A DNA stretch of 53,143 nucleotides from Pseudomonas sp. ICMP 561 (lineage in GTDB: Bacteria > Pseudomonadota > Gammaproteobacteria > Pseudomonadales > Pseudomonadaceae), in the NCBI RefSeq assembly GCF_002699985.1, contig NZ_LKBT01000012.1, positions 431,922 to 485,064 on the forward strand, given 5' to 3'. The notes under the pieces were generated by a model. The model searched no databases. It was not told where the DNA came from and saw only the letters and a list, made by a program, of their open reading frames with translations. Both the position numbers and the translations under genes were made by a program. Shown one piece after another: positions 22,947-31,203 of the stretch (positions are counted from its first letter, which is position 1; each line of letters opens with the position of its first letter).

Positions 22947-23180
22947 ATGCAAAGTGCCAACTATGTGCCGGGCGTTTCCGGCTGGAAGATGCATAAAGAG
23001 GGACGACTGGAAGTGGAGGGCGCTATTCGCGTCGTCTTGGGGCAGCCTGCCGCTGACAAGCCAGAACCGAAACCATTGATTGTCATCAATGGCGAGCCTT
23101 ACATCGACTCGCAGTTCCTTGTGTCGGCAGACAAGGTCGCCGTCAATGAGCGGAGCGCCCCAAGCACATTCAGTGATTAA
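22947..23180 (+). CDS. Small tail protein sharing motifs with the tail tip J protein
   Basis: 77 residues. It opens NYVPGVSGWKMHKEGRLEVE, closely paralleling NYIAGQQGWILNKNGTLEIN near the end of the J-like protein (about 35259-35325). Its second half SQFLVSADKVAV parallels J's SQFLVSADRFAI (about 35090). The two motifs occur in the opposite order from J, so the small protein looks like a permuted copy of the J C-terminal module. A Pro/Lys spacer joins them. A terminator follows. It may be a tail tip or fibre-attachment subunit. The function is unproven. Confidence 0.72.
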   Translation: MQSANYVPGVSGWKMHKEGRLEVEGAIRVVLGQPAADKPEPKPLIVINGEPYIDSQFLVSADKVAVNERSAPSTFSD

Positions 23181-23202
23181 CCCGCCCATTGGGCAAACCA
23201 AG

Positions 23203-23226
23203 ACCCGCCATTGAGTGGGTTTTTTC
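23203..23226 (+). terminator. Terminator before the tail tube gene
   Basis: ACCCGC/GTGGGT stem (one mismatch) with a CATTGA loop, then six T. It separates the neck genes from the major tail protein. Confidence 0.7.
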
Positions 23227-23249
23227 ATTTCTGAAAAGAGGAAACACCA

Positions 23250-23903
23250 ATGGCGTTCAAGCTCCCCAACGGCGCGATCATGGAAATCGCTTCGGTATTC
23301 AGCGCAGCAGTGCTGGCCACTGCCATCAGCAACGCAGCGCCCGCTGTGGTTCAGGCGGCTGGCCATGACCTGGAAGATGGCGACATCATCGTCGTGACCT
23401 CCGGCTGGACTCGTCTGAATGATCGTGTGGCGCGCGTTGACGCTGCGCTGGCTGACTCGTTCGCTCTGGAAGGCATCGACACCACCAAGACCAATGTCTA
23501 CACGGCAGGTGCCGGTGTTGGCTCGGTTCGCACCGTCAGTGCCTGGGCACAGATTGCTCAGATTACCGAAGTGGCCACCAGCGGCGGCGACCAGCAGTTC
23601 ACCACCTTCGGCTTCCTTGAAGATGATGACGACCGTCAGCTGCCAACCACCAAGTCGCCGATCAGCATGACCATCACCGTCGCGGATGACCCGCTGCTGC
23701 CGTATGTGCCGATCTGCGAAGCAGCAGACGAGGACAAGGAATCTCGCGTGGTCCGGCTGAAGCTGCCGAATGGCTCCGAGATCTACTACAACGCGTATGT
23801 GTCGATCACTTCGACGCCTTCGCTGTCCCGCAACAACATCATGACCCGTACCATCACTCTGTCGCTAGCCTCGCGCCCGACTCGTTATCAGGCGGCGGCG
23901 TAA
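23250..23903 (+). CDS. Major tail tube protein
   Basis: 217 residues beginning FKLPNGAIMEIASVFSAAVL, with repeated strands (DGDIIVVTSGWTRLNDRVAR, TYTAGAGVGSVRTVSAWAQI-like) and the C-terminal DKESRVVRLKLPNGSEIYYN and SRNNIMTRTITLSLASRPTR. The pattern fits lambda gpV/N4-type siphophage tube proteins. AGAGG precedes the ATG. It is followed at once by the two tail assembly chaperones and the tape measure. Confidence 0.85.
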   Translation: MAFKLPNGAIMEIASVFSAAVLATAISNAAPAVVQAAGHDLEDGDIIVVTSGWTRLNDRVARVDAALADSFALEGIDTTKTNVYTAGAGVGSVRTVSAWAQIAQITEVATSGGDQQFTTFGFLEDDDDRQLPTTKSPISMTITVADDPLLPYVPICEAADEDKESRVVRLKLPNGSEIYYNAYVSITSTPSLSRNNIMTRTITLSLASRPTRYQAAA

Positions 23904-23906
23904 TCC

Positions 23907-24290
23907 ATGGCGAAGATCAAGATCGCTCAGACCCCGACCTTCACGGCGAAGGTCGGTATCCCTCGCGTGGGTGGCGAACCTGTGGAGGTCGAGTTCACTT
24001 TCGCTTATCTGAATCGCCTAGAGTTGTCGGCTCTGTTCGACAAGTGGAATCAGGCTCGGGACGCTCATGCCGCTAAGGTCAAGGAGGAGGGCATGTCGTG
24101 GCAGGAGGCAACGGCCTCCGAGATCGCATTGCAGGTTTCTCAAATCAAGGAAATCGTCACTGGTTGGGCTTTCGACGACAAGTTCGACGATGAGTCCGTT
24201 ACTGCTCTGGTCACCACTTGCGTCGGCGCGCCTCAGGCAGTGCTGGAAGCCTATCAGGGCTCATACAACCCGGCCCGACTGGGAAACTGA
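23907..24290 (+). CDS. Tail assembly chaperone, lambda G-like
   Basis: 127 residues (KIKIAQTPTFTAKVGIPRVG ... FTFAYLNRLELSALFDKWNQ). It fits the tail assembly chaperone family, which coats the tape measure during tail assembly. Translation either stops at 24288-24290 or slips -1 on the GGGAAAC heptamer directly before the stop, giving a longer fusion product (231 residues in all). Both forms are needed in fixed ratio in lambda (G and GT). Confidence 0.85.
   Translation: MAKIKIAQTPTFTAKVGIPRVGGEPVEVEFTFAYLNRLELSALFDKWNQARDAHAAKVKEEGMSWQEATASEIALQVSQIKEIVTGWAFDDKFDDESVTALVTTCVGAPQAVLEAYQGSYNPARLGN
24281..24287 (+). promoter_or_regulatory. Programmed -1 frameshift site, GGGAAAC
   Basis: The slippery heptamer lies in the required frame (G GGA AAC) and is followed immediately by the TGA. 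Slippage reads GGG AAA and continues CTG ACG in the -1 frame, which stays open to 24601. This is the conserved frameshift of siphophage tail chaperones. The stop directly after the heptamer probably helps slippage. Confidence 0.88.
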
Positions 24291-24601
24291 CGCAGGCGGC
24301 CCGGGCACTTTATGAGCCTGGGCCGTCCGACGCAGACCTCGCAGCTTTCGGCATGACCAAGGCTGACATCCCCGAGGTTGAATTCGAGGTATGGCCGGAC
24401 ATTTGGCCTTCCTTCCTCCTCTTCGAAGCAATGTCCACGCAATGGCGCGTTGGTATGGGCGGGCCTATCGGTCTGGACTACACCGCAATCCCCGCAGTAG
24501 CACAACTGCTGGGCATGAAGAAAACCGACACCACTAAAGCATTCCAGGACATTCGTGTCATGGAGGCTGAAGCCATGCTCGTTATGAGCGAATCGAAGTA
24601 A
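24287..24601 (+). CDS. Frameshift extension of the tail chaperone, lambda T-like (DUF1799-like)
   Basis: Expressed as the C-terminal part of the fusion, not as a separate gene. No ribosome site and start codon is convincing, and the open frame upstream of 24287 is an out-of-frame shadow. The 104 extra residues (LTQAARALYEPGPSDADLAA, FGMTKADIPEVEFEVWPDIW, PSFLLFEAMSTQWRVGMGGP) match DUF1799-type proteins, known as the second chaperone part. It would tether the tape measure while the tube assembles. Confidence 0.85.
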   Translation: MTQAARALYEPGPSDADLAAFGMTKADIPEVEFEVWPDIWPSFLLFEAMSTQWRVGMGGPIGLDYTAIPAVAQLLGMKKTDTTKAFQDIRVMEAEAMLVMSESK

Positions 24602-24611
24602 CGGAGCGCGC

Positions 24612-27575
24612 ATGACAACCATTGCTGAACTCGGCATCAGGGTTGATTCGACCGATGCCGCGCAGGCGAGCTCTGACCTCGAAAAGCTCACGGTGGCAGG
24701 CGGCAGGGCAGAGAAGGCTGCTGAAGGAGTGGCGAAGGGGGCAGACAAAGCATCTGCCGCCATTCACAAGCAGCGGGACGAACTCAACGACCTCCTGGGC
24801 GAGATCGACCCAACGGTAAAAGCGCTGGGCCGCCTGGATGAGCTGGAGACAAAGCTCGCCAAGCACAAAGGCGTCGGGCTGGATGCTGCAACGTTCAGCG
24901 AATACCAGGCAAAGATCGATCAGACCCGCGCGAACCTCGGCCGTTTTGATGACGGCCTAACCCGCACCGGCAACACCGCCAAGCAAACCGCCGCTGCTCT
25001 ACGCGGCGTCCCGGCGCAGTTCACTGATATCGCGGTATCGCTGCAAGGTGGCCAGGCTCCGCTGACTGTGTTCCTGCAGCAGGGCGGACAGCTAAAGGAC
25101 ATGTTCGGCGGCGCTGTACCGGCTGCAAAAGCCTTGGGAGGCTACGTCCTCGGCTTGGTCAACCCGTTCACTGTCGCTGCGGCCGCGATGGGCGTGTTGG
25201 CGCTGGCTTACTACCAGGGCAGCGAAGAGCAGGATAAATTCCGCGATGCGCTGGTCACGACTGGCAATTCGGCCGGCACGACTACCTCATCGCTGGCAGG
25301 TATGGCGAAGCAGGTCAGTGCTACGGTGGGTACCACAGGTGCTGCTGCCGCAGTTCTCGCGCAGTTGGCCGGTACCGGAAAGATTGTCAGCAGTAACTTC
25401 GAAGAAATCGCTATTGCTGCATTGGCTTTCGAAAAGGCTACTGGAAAGGCGGCATCGGAAACGGTCGCAGAGTTCGCCAAGCTGGCAGACGATCCGGTCA
25501 AAGCCGTCGTTGCGTTGAATGACAAGTACAATTTTCTCACCGCGGCGGTATTCACTCAGATCCGCGCGCTGCAGGAGCAGGGCGATACCTTGGGCGCTCA
25601 GCAGGTTGCGGAGGGTGCCTATGCTGATGCCTTGGTTGAGCGAGCCGGGACCATCACCAACAACTTGGGCGCGGTCGAGTCCGCGTGGGCTGCTGTAAAG
25701 AGCGGCGCAAAAGGTGCCTGGGACGCAATCCTCGACATAGGTCGAGAAGACACGTTCGACGAGAAGTTCGACAAGCTGGCTGACCGTCTGGCCACGCTTC
25801 GGAACGCTCAAAGCAATCCGCTCATCTTGGGAGATAACCCTGACCTCGGCATGCTTGGGCGTGGCGAATCAGGTGCTCAGAGCGATGTAACTGCGCTGCT
25901 GCAGAAGGAAGTCGACGACCAGGCCAAGGCCCGACAGCAGATGTTCGATGCACTGAACATCCGTGAGGGGACGAAGGCCTATGAATCGCTACAGAAGAAT
26001 CTCGACTCGACTGCTTCCAAGTCCACGAAGCTGACAAAGGCGCTCCAGGACAACCAGCGAGAAATTGCCCAGGCGCGCAAGGCTGGCTTCCAGATAACAA
26101 ACGAGCAGGAAGCGGCGCTGGAAAAGCAGACCCGCGACAAATTCAAGGAAACCAAGAAGGGCGGTAGCAAGGCTGTAGACCTGACCGGCTTCAATGATGC
26201 GCAGAATCAGCTCAAGGCAGTTTCCAGCTATTACCAAAACATTCAGAAGGAACTGGACTCAGCCCAAAAGGCTGGGCTGGTGTCGGCTGAGTCGTACAGC
26301 AAACAGCGCGTCGCTCTGGTTGAGCAGGAGCGGGTAGAGGTTGCGGCGGCATACGAGGCTGAGATTACAGCTCTTGAGGCCGTCCGGGCGAAGTCCACTA
26401 CATCCGCTGCTCAACGCATCCAGATCGACCAGAAGATCGCTGATGCGCGCACCAGTATGGTCAAGGCTCAGCAGGATGCTGAAACCCAGCTTGAAGTACT
26501 CGCCAATGCCGAAACCGCCCGGATCGAGAAGCAAAAGCTCGCAATCAGCAGCTACACCGACGCACTCAACCAGCAAAACGCCGCCTTGCAACGTGCAGGG
26601 CAACGGGCCGCGAATGGCGTCGGGCAGGGTGATCGTCAAGCATCTTTGACCGGTTCGCTAAACGGCATCGAGGACCGAGCCAACCAGCAACGGCTGGACC
26701 TGGCCCGTGACAAGGCCGACAAGTCGCGCAACATGAGCGCCGAGGAATACCAGGCCAAGCTGGACGCGATCAACCGCAGCGAGAAGGATCTTGCCGAGAC
26801 CACGCTCAGCAACTATGAGCAGATGTCGGCGGCTCAGGGCGATTGGCGAAACGGTGCAACATCTGCGTTCGGTAACTATCTGGAGTCGGCGCGAGATGTG
26901 GCCGGGCAGACAAGAAGCCTGTTCAGCAGTGCCTTCACAGGTATGGAAGACGCGATCGTTAACTTCGCCATTACCGGTAAGTCATCGTTTTCTGACCTCA
27001 CCAAATCTATCTTGGCCGACATGGCCCGGATTGCTACGCGGCAGGCCAGCTCTGCACTGCTGAGCTCGCTTGTCGGTGCCGGTACCAGCTATCTCACAGG
27101 CAGCAGCTCCCCTGCATCCGCAGGCTCAACCTCAGCAGGCTACAGCGATGCCGCACTCAGCGGCTGGTCCGGTGTTCAGCAGGCTAAAGGCGGTGCATGG
27201 AGCAGTGGCGTGCAAATGTTCGCCAACGGCGGTGCGTTCACCAACAGCGTGGTCAGCAAGCCGACAGCCTTCGGGATGTCTGGCGGGCAGACAGGCCTGA
27301 TGGGTGAGGCTGGGCCAGAGGCGATCATGCCGCTGACACGTACTGCGGGTGGCAAGTTGGGCGTGATGTCAGTAGGCGGAGGGGTTGGCGGTACCCAGAT
27401 CAACGTTGAGGTTCATATCGACGGCGATGGGAACGCAACATCATCGTCTGACGCGCCTGGCTATGAGCTGTTCGGCAAAGAGTTAGCGACGTTTGTTGAG
27501 CAGAAGTACCAGCAGTTGCGAAACGTCGATATGCGCCAAGGCGGCGTGATCAGCAATGCAATTAAGGGGCGCTGA
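24612..27575 (+). CDS. Tail tape measure protein
   Basis: 987 residues. The N-terminal third holds the tape-measure core (GVPAQFTDIAVSLQGGQAPL, TVFLQQGGQLKDMFGGAVPA) with hydrophobic segments (about residues 170-205, LGLVNPFTVAAAAMGVLALA). The middle (about 400-720) is a long coiled coil, and the C-terminus is lambda gpH-like (FTGMEDAIVNFAITGKSSFS, DLTKSILADMARIATRQASS ... LMGEAGPEAIMPLTRT). It sets tail length and helps DNA cross the inner membrane. Roughly 1.5 angstrom per residue predicts a tail near 150 nm, as in lambda-sized tails. The stop overlaps the next start by one base. Confidence 0.93.
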   Translation: MTTIAELGIRVDSTDAAQASSDLEKLTVAGGRAEKAAEGVAKGADKASAAIHKQRDELNDLLGEIDPTVKALGRLDELETKLAKHKGVGLDAATFSEYQAKIDQTRANLGRFDDGLTRTGNTAKQTAAALRGVPAQFTDIAVSLQGGQAPLTVFLQQGGQLKDMFGGAVPAAKALGGYVLGLVNPFTVAAAAMGVLALAYYQGSEEQDKFRDALVTTGNSAGTTTSSLAGMAKQVSATVGTTGAAAAVLAQLAGTGKIVSSNFEEIAIAALAFEKATGKAASETVAEFAKLADDPVKAVVALNDKYNFLTAAVFTQIRALQEQGDTLGAQQVAEGAYADALVERAGTITNNLGAVESAWAAVKSGAKGAWDAILDIGREDTFDEKFDKLADRLATLRNAQSNPLILGDNPDLGMLGRGESGAQSDVTALLQKEVDDQAKARQQMFDALNIREGTKAYESLQKNLDSTASKSTKLTKALQDNQREIAQARKAGFQITNEQEAALEKQTRDKFKETKKGGSKAVDLTGFNDAQNQLKAVSSYYQNIQKELDSAQKAGLVSAESYSKQRVALVEQERVEVAAAYEAEITALEAVRAKSTTSAAQRIQIDQKIADARTSMVKAQQDAETQLEVLANAETARIEKQKLAISSYTDALNQQNAALQRAGQRAANGVGQGDRQASLTGSLNGIEDRANQQRLDLARDKADKSRNMSAEEYQAKLDAINRSEKDLAETTLSNYEQMSAAQGDWRNGATSAFGNYLESARDVAGQTRSLFSSAFTGMEDAIVNFAITGKSSFSDLTKSILADMARIATRQASSALLSSLVGAGTSYLTGSSSPASAGSTSAGYSDAALSGWSGVQQAKGGAWSSGVQMFANGGAFTNSVVSKPTAFGMSGGQTGLMGEAGPEAIMPLTRTAGGKLGVMSVGGGVGGTQINVEVHIDGDGNATSSSDAPGYELFGKELATFVEQKYQQLRNVDMRQGGVISNAIKGR

Positions 27576-27913
27576 TGGCAATCGAACGATTTACTTGGGC
27601 TACAGAGAAGGGCGCGGATGGCGATGTCACCCAGCGCGTCCGGACTAAGCAGTTCGGCGACGGGTATGCGCAGTCGGTTGAGGATGGAATCAACAACCAG
27701 TCCGAGTCTTGGCCGGTCGTTTTCACCGGCATGAAGGCTCGGATATTGGAGATCAGGAAATTCCTTGATCGCCACAAGGGTGCAAAGGGATTCCTCTGGA
27801 CGCCGCCTCTCGGCGCGCTGGGCCTCTACAAATGCACTGGCTATAAGCCTGTGCACCGAGGCGGCCAGGTCTACGCCATCACCGCCACCTTTGAACAAAC
27901 CTTCCACCCCTGA
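27575..27913 (+). CDS. Minor tail protein, lambda gpM-like
   Basis: 112 residues with the phage minor tail pattern: RFTWATEKGADGDVTQRVRT, KQFGDGYAQSVEDGINNQSE, WPVVFTG, and FLWTPPLGALGLYKCTGYKP with the final TFEQTFHP. It initiates the tail tip between the tape measure and gpL. The order M-L-K-I-J is intact apart from one insertion. The start overlaps the tape measure stop. Confidence 0.9.
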   Translation: MAIERFTWATEKGADGDVTQRVRTKQFGDGYAQSVEDGINNQSESWPVVFTGMKARILEIRKFLDRHKGAKGFLWTPPLGALGLYKCTGYKPVHRGGQVYAITATFEQTFHP

Positions 27914-27924
27914 GTAAACCGCCC

Positions 27925-28677
27925 ATGGCACTGATCACGGACATCCAGAAGCTGGAGCCCGGTGGCGAAATTCGCCTGTTTGAAATAGATGGGACTGAGT
28001 ACGGCGCGGATTACCTGCGGTTTCATGGACACGCGATTCCGCACACGCCCGAAGAGCTGCTGGCCTATGAGAAATCGGACGAGGATCTGCCAGCCAAGTC
28101 CATATGGTGGCAGGGCGAGGAATACGCCGCATGGCCGGTCCAGATCGACGGGATTTCTTCCAGTAGTGATGGTACGGCGGCGCGGCCGACATTCGCTGCG
28201 GGAAACATCAATGGTCGCGTCACGGCGCTGTGTCTGGCCTTCGACGACCTGCTCAAGTTCAAGTTGACTGTGCGCGAGACGCTTGCGCAGTACCTGGACG
28301 CCGCCAATTTCCCCGACGGCAACCCGACTGCTGATCCGACTCAGGAGGCGCTGGAAATCTGGTACATCGACCAGAAAACCAGCGAGGACGGCGAGGCCGT
28401 GACCTGGGAGCTTTCGTCTCCCGGCGAGATCGACAGTCATGGACTTCCGGGGCGACAGATGACGACGTTTTGCCACTGGGCAATGACGAATGGGTATCGA
28501 GGCCCCGACTGTGGATACACCGGCCAGGCCATGTTTGACGACGAAGACAACCCCACTGACGACCCCTCGAAGGACGAGTGCAAAGGGTGTCTGTCGTCCT
28601 GCAAGTTACGCTTCGGCGAGAACAACGAGCTTTCATTCGGCGGCTTCCCGGCCGTATCACTCATCGCGCGGAGTTAA
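27925..28677 (+). CDS. Minor tail protein, lambda gpL-like, with a Cys cluster
   Basis: 250 residues. The N-terminal half (ALITDIQKLEPGGEIRLFEI, GAGNINGRVTALCLAFDDLL-like) is strand-rich. The C-terminal part carries a conserved Cys set: FCHWAMTNGYRGPDCGYTGQ then DECKGCLSSCKLRFGEN. GpL-family proteins bind an iron-sulphur cluster through four such Cys, and these positions fit. It follows gpM by 11 bp. Confidence 0.9.
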   Translation: MALITDIQKLEPGGEIRLFEIDGTEYGADYLRFHGHAIPHTPEELLAYEKSDEDLPAKSIWWQGEEYAAWPVQIDGISSSSDGTAARPTFAAGNINGRVTALCLAFDDLLKFKLTVRETLAQYLDAANFPDGNPTADPTQEALEIWYIDQKTSEDGEAVTWELSSPGEIDSHGLPGRQMTTFCHWAMTNGYRGPDCGYTGQAMFDDEDNPTDDPSKDECKGCLSSCKLRFGENNELSFGGFPAVSLIARS

Positions 28678-28679
28678 CC

Positions 28680-29432
28680 ATGTTTAAGTACATCCTTGAA
28701 GCGGTGCGGGCGCACGCTGCGGTCGAGTATCCGAAAGAATGCTGCGGTCTGTTGTTGTCGGTTGGCCGAAAGCAGCAGTACTTCCCCTGTGCGAACACTT
28801 CAACTGATCCCACTGAAGAGTTCCGGATTGATCCTGAGGATTACGCCCGGGCAGAAGAAGTCGGTGATGTGATCGGCATCGTGCACTCGCATCCAGATGC
28901 AACCAGCCGGCCTTCACCACGCGACCTGGCGATGTGTGAAGCGACAAAGTTGCCCTGGCACATCCTAAGCTGGCCGGAAGGCGACCTGCGAACGATTGTG
29001 CCGACCGGCAACACGCCGCTGCTTAAGCGACCATTCGTTCACGGTGCATGGGATTGCTGGCAGGTCTGCGCTGACTGGTACAAGCGCGAATGGGGGCTGG
29101 AGTTCGAGGCCTTCAAGCGAGCTGATGGCTGGTGGGAGAGCAAAGACAGCGTCAGCCTGTATGAGGCCAACTATGAGGCTGCCGGTTTCTACCGCGTCGA
29201 TACTCCTCAGCGTGGCGACATGATCGTCATGCAGGTTGGCCGGACAGAGCACCCGAACCATGCGGGGATTTTTCTCGGCACCGATCCGGCAATGTCAGGC
29301 GAAGATTCGGCAACGTTCGGGCCGGGGCCTTTCCTGCTGCACCACCTATACGGGCGTCCAAGCGAGATCATCGTATTCGGCGGGCCTTGGCTTGACAGAA
29401 CGCGCCTGATCCTCAGGCATAAACATGCATGA
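28680..29432 (+). CDS. Tail tip peptidase, lambda gpK-like (JAB plus NlpC/P60)
   Basis: 250 residues in two domains. The N-terminal JAB/Mov34 metalloprotease is shown by EYPKECCGLL (E20 region) and IVHSHPDATSRPSPRDLAMC (H69-H71, S79, D82). The C-terminal NlpC/P60 cysteine peptidase is shown by GAWDCWQVCADWY (C126) and EHPNHAGIFLG (H194). GpK-like proteins process tail components and cut peptidoglycan on entry. GGAG precedes the ATG at 28680, 3 bp after the gpL stop. Both active sites look intact. Confidence 0.92.
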   Translation: MFKYILEAVRAHAAVEYPKECCGLLLSVGRKQQYFPCANTSTDPTEEFRIDPEDYARAEEVGDVIGIVHSHPDATSRPSPRDLAMCEATKLPWHILSWPEGDLRTIVPTGNTPLLKRPFVHGAWDCWQVCADWYKREWGLEFEAFKRADGWWESKDSVSLYEANYEAAGFYRVDTPQRGDMIVMQVGRTEHPNHAGIFLGTDPAMSGEDSATFGPGPFLLHHLYGRPSEIIVFGGPWLDRTRLILRHKHA

Positions 29433-29470
29433 GCACCGCTTTCAAACGAGCGGGCAGCGACATAGTAGAT

Positions 29471-29499
29471 ATGATTGAGTACTGGGTGGTGTATATAAT
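29471..29499 (+). promoter_or_regulatory. Promoter of the inserted AT-rich gene
   Basis: A perfect -10 TATAAT (29494-29499) lies 17 bp from ATGATT (29471-29476, 3/6 to consensus -35). It is in the gap after gpK, 65 bp before the next ATG. A private promoter is typical of morons expressed in the lysogen. Confidence 0.6.
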
Positions 29500-29563
29500 C
29501 CAAAAATACCTATAGCATTCCATCGAAACCCTGTCGCCTCAAACCCATGGAAGGAAATACTCA

Positions 29564-30673
29564 ATGACCGCGTATTCTGGCTCAAAAAAATTTTCACTAC
29601 CCGAGAAGCTAGGTATAGCTGCAGATCTAACTTTAGGGGTCTCTGATACATTAGGCTACATCGCTGATTGTTTGCTTGTACATGATGAGGTGGTTATTCC
29701 ACTTGACGCAAGCTCGCTAAGCGTACTAGAAGACACTTTCGGGTCGAACCAGTTGGTTGCCTTGATTAATAGTGGGCGGATTAAATTTTGTGCTAGCTAT
29801 TCGATTAAGTACGCAAATAAAAATACTCCTCAGAGTTTTGATCGTGGTGTTTTTCTTGAAAGTGTGAGATGTGATCAAGTTTTTCCAAGTGGGTTTGATA
29901 GAGGGGCTTTGTTTGGAGCGATTGATAATGCATTTATCGATCCTTTAAATCCGGATTACTCAAATTGGCTATCTGCAAAAGATCAGGTTGAAGAATCTTT
30001 CGATTATTTTGCTAAGAATGAGAAATATAGGCACTTTTATCCCGCTGCCCAACCACGCTTTCACCGTGCAGGTGCTATTTTGGGTGTCGCTAGAATGAAC
30101 GATTTAATTGCTGTGAATATTCCGGCCATGGAGATGGATTCAGAACTTCCTACGCTGCTTGAATTATGTTTTCCTACGCTCAAAAAAAATGTCCTCAATG
30201 AAGACGCATTTTATCTAAATGCACAGAAGGTAATCGAGGATCTCCACAAAATAGAAGGTTTGCCATCTTTTGAAAAGCTAAGCAGTAAACCTATTCATCG
30301 AACTGACGATGAAATTAAACTTATCGTGAAAGCTGTATTGAGCGATGAATCTGAGGATTTGCGGCGTTGGCTCTCGACAAACCTAACTGCCGATCTCGAT
30401 GTTCGCTCTGCCTACGATAAATCTGAAAAGTTGCTTCCCTCTAAGCGCTCGTGGACGAACTGGCTCAGGTTCGGCGCTTCTACCGGATTTGGCACCGCCA
30501 TCGGAACTATGATAGCTGACCCATTTGTAGGTTTGGCGGCGGGGACGGCTATCGGTGCTGCAGATTTACTCTTCGGTGAAAAGGCTGCGTCCGTTGCTTT
30601 AGATTCTTACCATCCCAAAATCTGGCTCTCTCATATTCAACGCCATAATATTGTTGAGAGAAGCCTGGAGTGA
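29564..30673 (+). CDS. AT-rich moron with a glycine-rich C-terminal hydrophobic segment
   Basis: 369 residues, no family recognised. The N-terminal 25 residues are polar, then DCLLVHDEVVIPLDASSLSV and LEDTFGSNQLVALINSGRIK look like a compact alpha/beta module. The middle (75-290) is helical and charged. Residues about 308-345 form a glycine-rich hydrophobic stretch (FGTAIGTMIADPFVGLAAGT, AIGAADLLFGEK) able to make a membrane-inserting hairpin. The C-terminus is polar. Base use is strikingly more AT-rich than the tail genes on both sides. It interrupts the gpK-gpI order, has its own promoter and an AAGGA ribosome site. A membrane-acting exclusion or defence effector is a hypothesis only. Confidence 0.8.
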   Translation: MTAYSGSKKFSLPEKLGIAADLTLGVSDTLGYIADCLLVHDEVVIPLDASSLSVLEDTFGSNQLVALINSGRIKFCASYSIKYANKNTPQSFDRGVFLESVRCDQVFPSGFDRGALFGAIDNAFIDPLNPDYSNWLSAKDQVEESFDYFAKNEKYRHFYPAAQPRFHRAGAILGVARMNDLIAVNIPAMEMDSELPTLLELCFPTLKKNVLNEDAFYLNAQKVIEDLHKIEGLPSFEKLSSKPIHRTDDEIKLIVKAVLSDESEDLRRWLSTNLTADLDVRSAYDKSEKLLPSKRSWTNWLRFGASTGFGTAIGTMIADPFVGLAAGTAIGAADLLFGEKAASVALDSYHPKIWLSHIQRHNIVERSLE

Positions 30674-30727
30674 CTTTTTTGCTTACTTGGCGGGGGAAGT
30701 TAGTTTTTTCTGAAGCAGGGGATTGAT

Positions 30728-31150
30728 ATGCGAATTTTGATTGGGGCGCTGGCTGTGGCGCTGTTGGCGGGGTGCGCATCCTCGGCGATATCGGTGAGAG
30801 AGGCTAAGCCAGTCCCGTCGGACGAGTTATATGCCTTCCAAACTAAACCGTCCGGTGACAGCGGAAGGATAACCGTAGTGCGGGACTCTGGTGCGGTTGG
30901 CTCTGGTTGCGACATCGTTGTGTATGTCGACGGGCGCAGAGCCGCAAAAATTGGCACAGGTCAGCGCGCTACCTTCTACCTTCCTCCTGGATCGCCAAAT
31001 CTCGGTGCGGGCCTGGCAGGATCTGGACTTTGTGCAGGCGCTGCAATTCGCACCATCGCGGCGACTGTGCAGCCTGGCAAAGAGAGTCTTTACCGAATCA
31101 GCGGCGATATGGCTGGCTTCTATATTGGGCCATACGTCGACTACAACTGA
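30728..31150 (+). CDS. Phage lipoprotein in the tail operon
   Basis: 140 residues. The signal RILIGALAVALLAGCASSAI has a lipobox LAGC with the Cys at residue 16. The mature domain (VREAKPVPSDELYAFQTKPS, GRITVVRDSGAVGSGCDIVV, YVDGRRAAKIGTGQRATFYL) is a small beta domain resembling DUF2846-type lipoproteins. Phage lipoproteins at this place can block the receptor against the same phage, which would fit its nearness to the tail tip genes. The function is inferred. A terminator follows. Confidence 0.8.
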   Translation: MRILIGALAVALLAGCASSAISVREAKPVPSDELYAFQTKPSGDSGRITVVRDSGAVGSGCDIVVYVDGRRAAKIGTGQRATFYLPPGSPNLGAGLAGSGLCAGAAIRTIAATVQPGKESLYRISGDMAGFYIGPYVDYN

Positions 31151-31167
31151 CATCCAAACATCTTAAG

Positions 31168-31187
31168 CCGCCTCAGGGCGGTTTTTT
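31168..31187 (+). terminator. Terminator after the lipoprotein gene
   Basis: CCGCC/GGCGG stem with a TCAG loop, then six T. It is directly followed by the ribosome site cassette of the gpI-like gene. Confidence 0.85.
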
Positions 31188-31203
31188 ACGCCTGGAGAAA
31201 AGC

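Noticed and set aside
24218..24286. Separate start for the second tail chaperone frame
   Set aside because: No ribosome site is present, and the GGGAAAC heptamer explains expression by frameshift.
30907..31203. N-terminal extension of the gpI-like protein
   Set aside because: It overlaps the lipoprotein gene in another frame. The family start at 31204 has a strong ribosome site.
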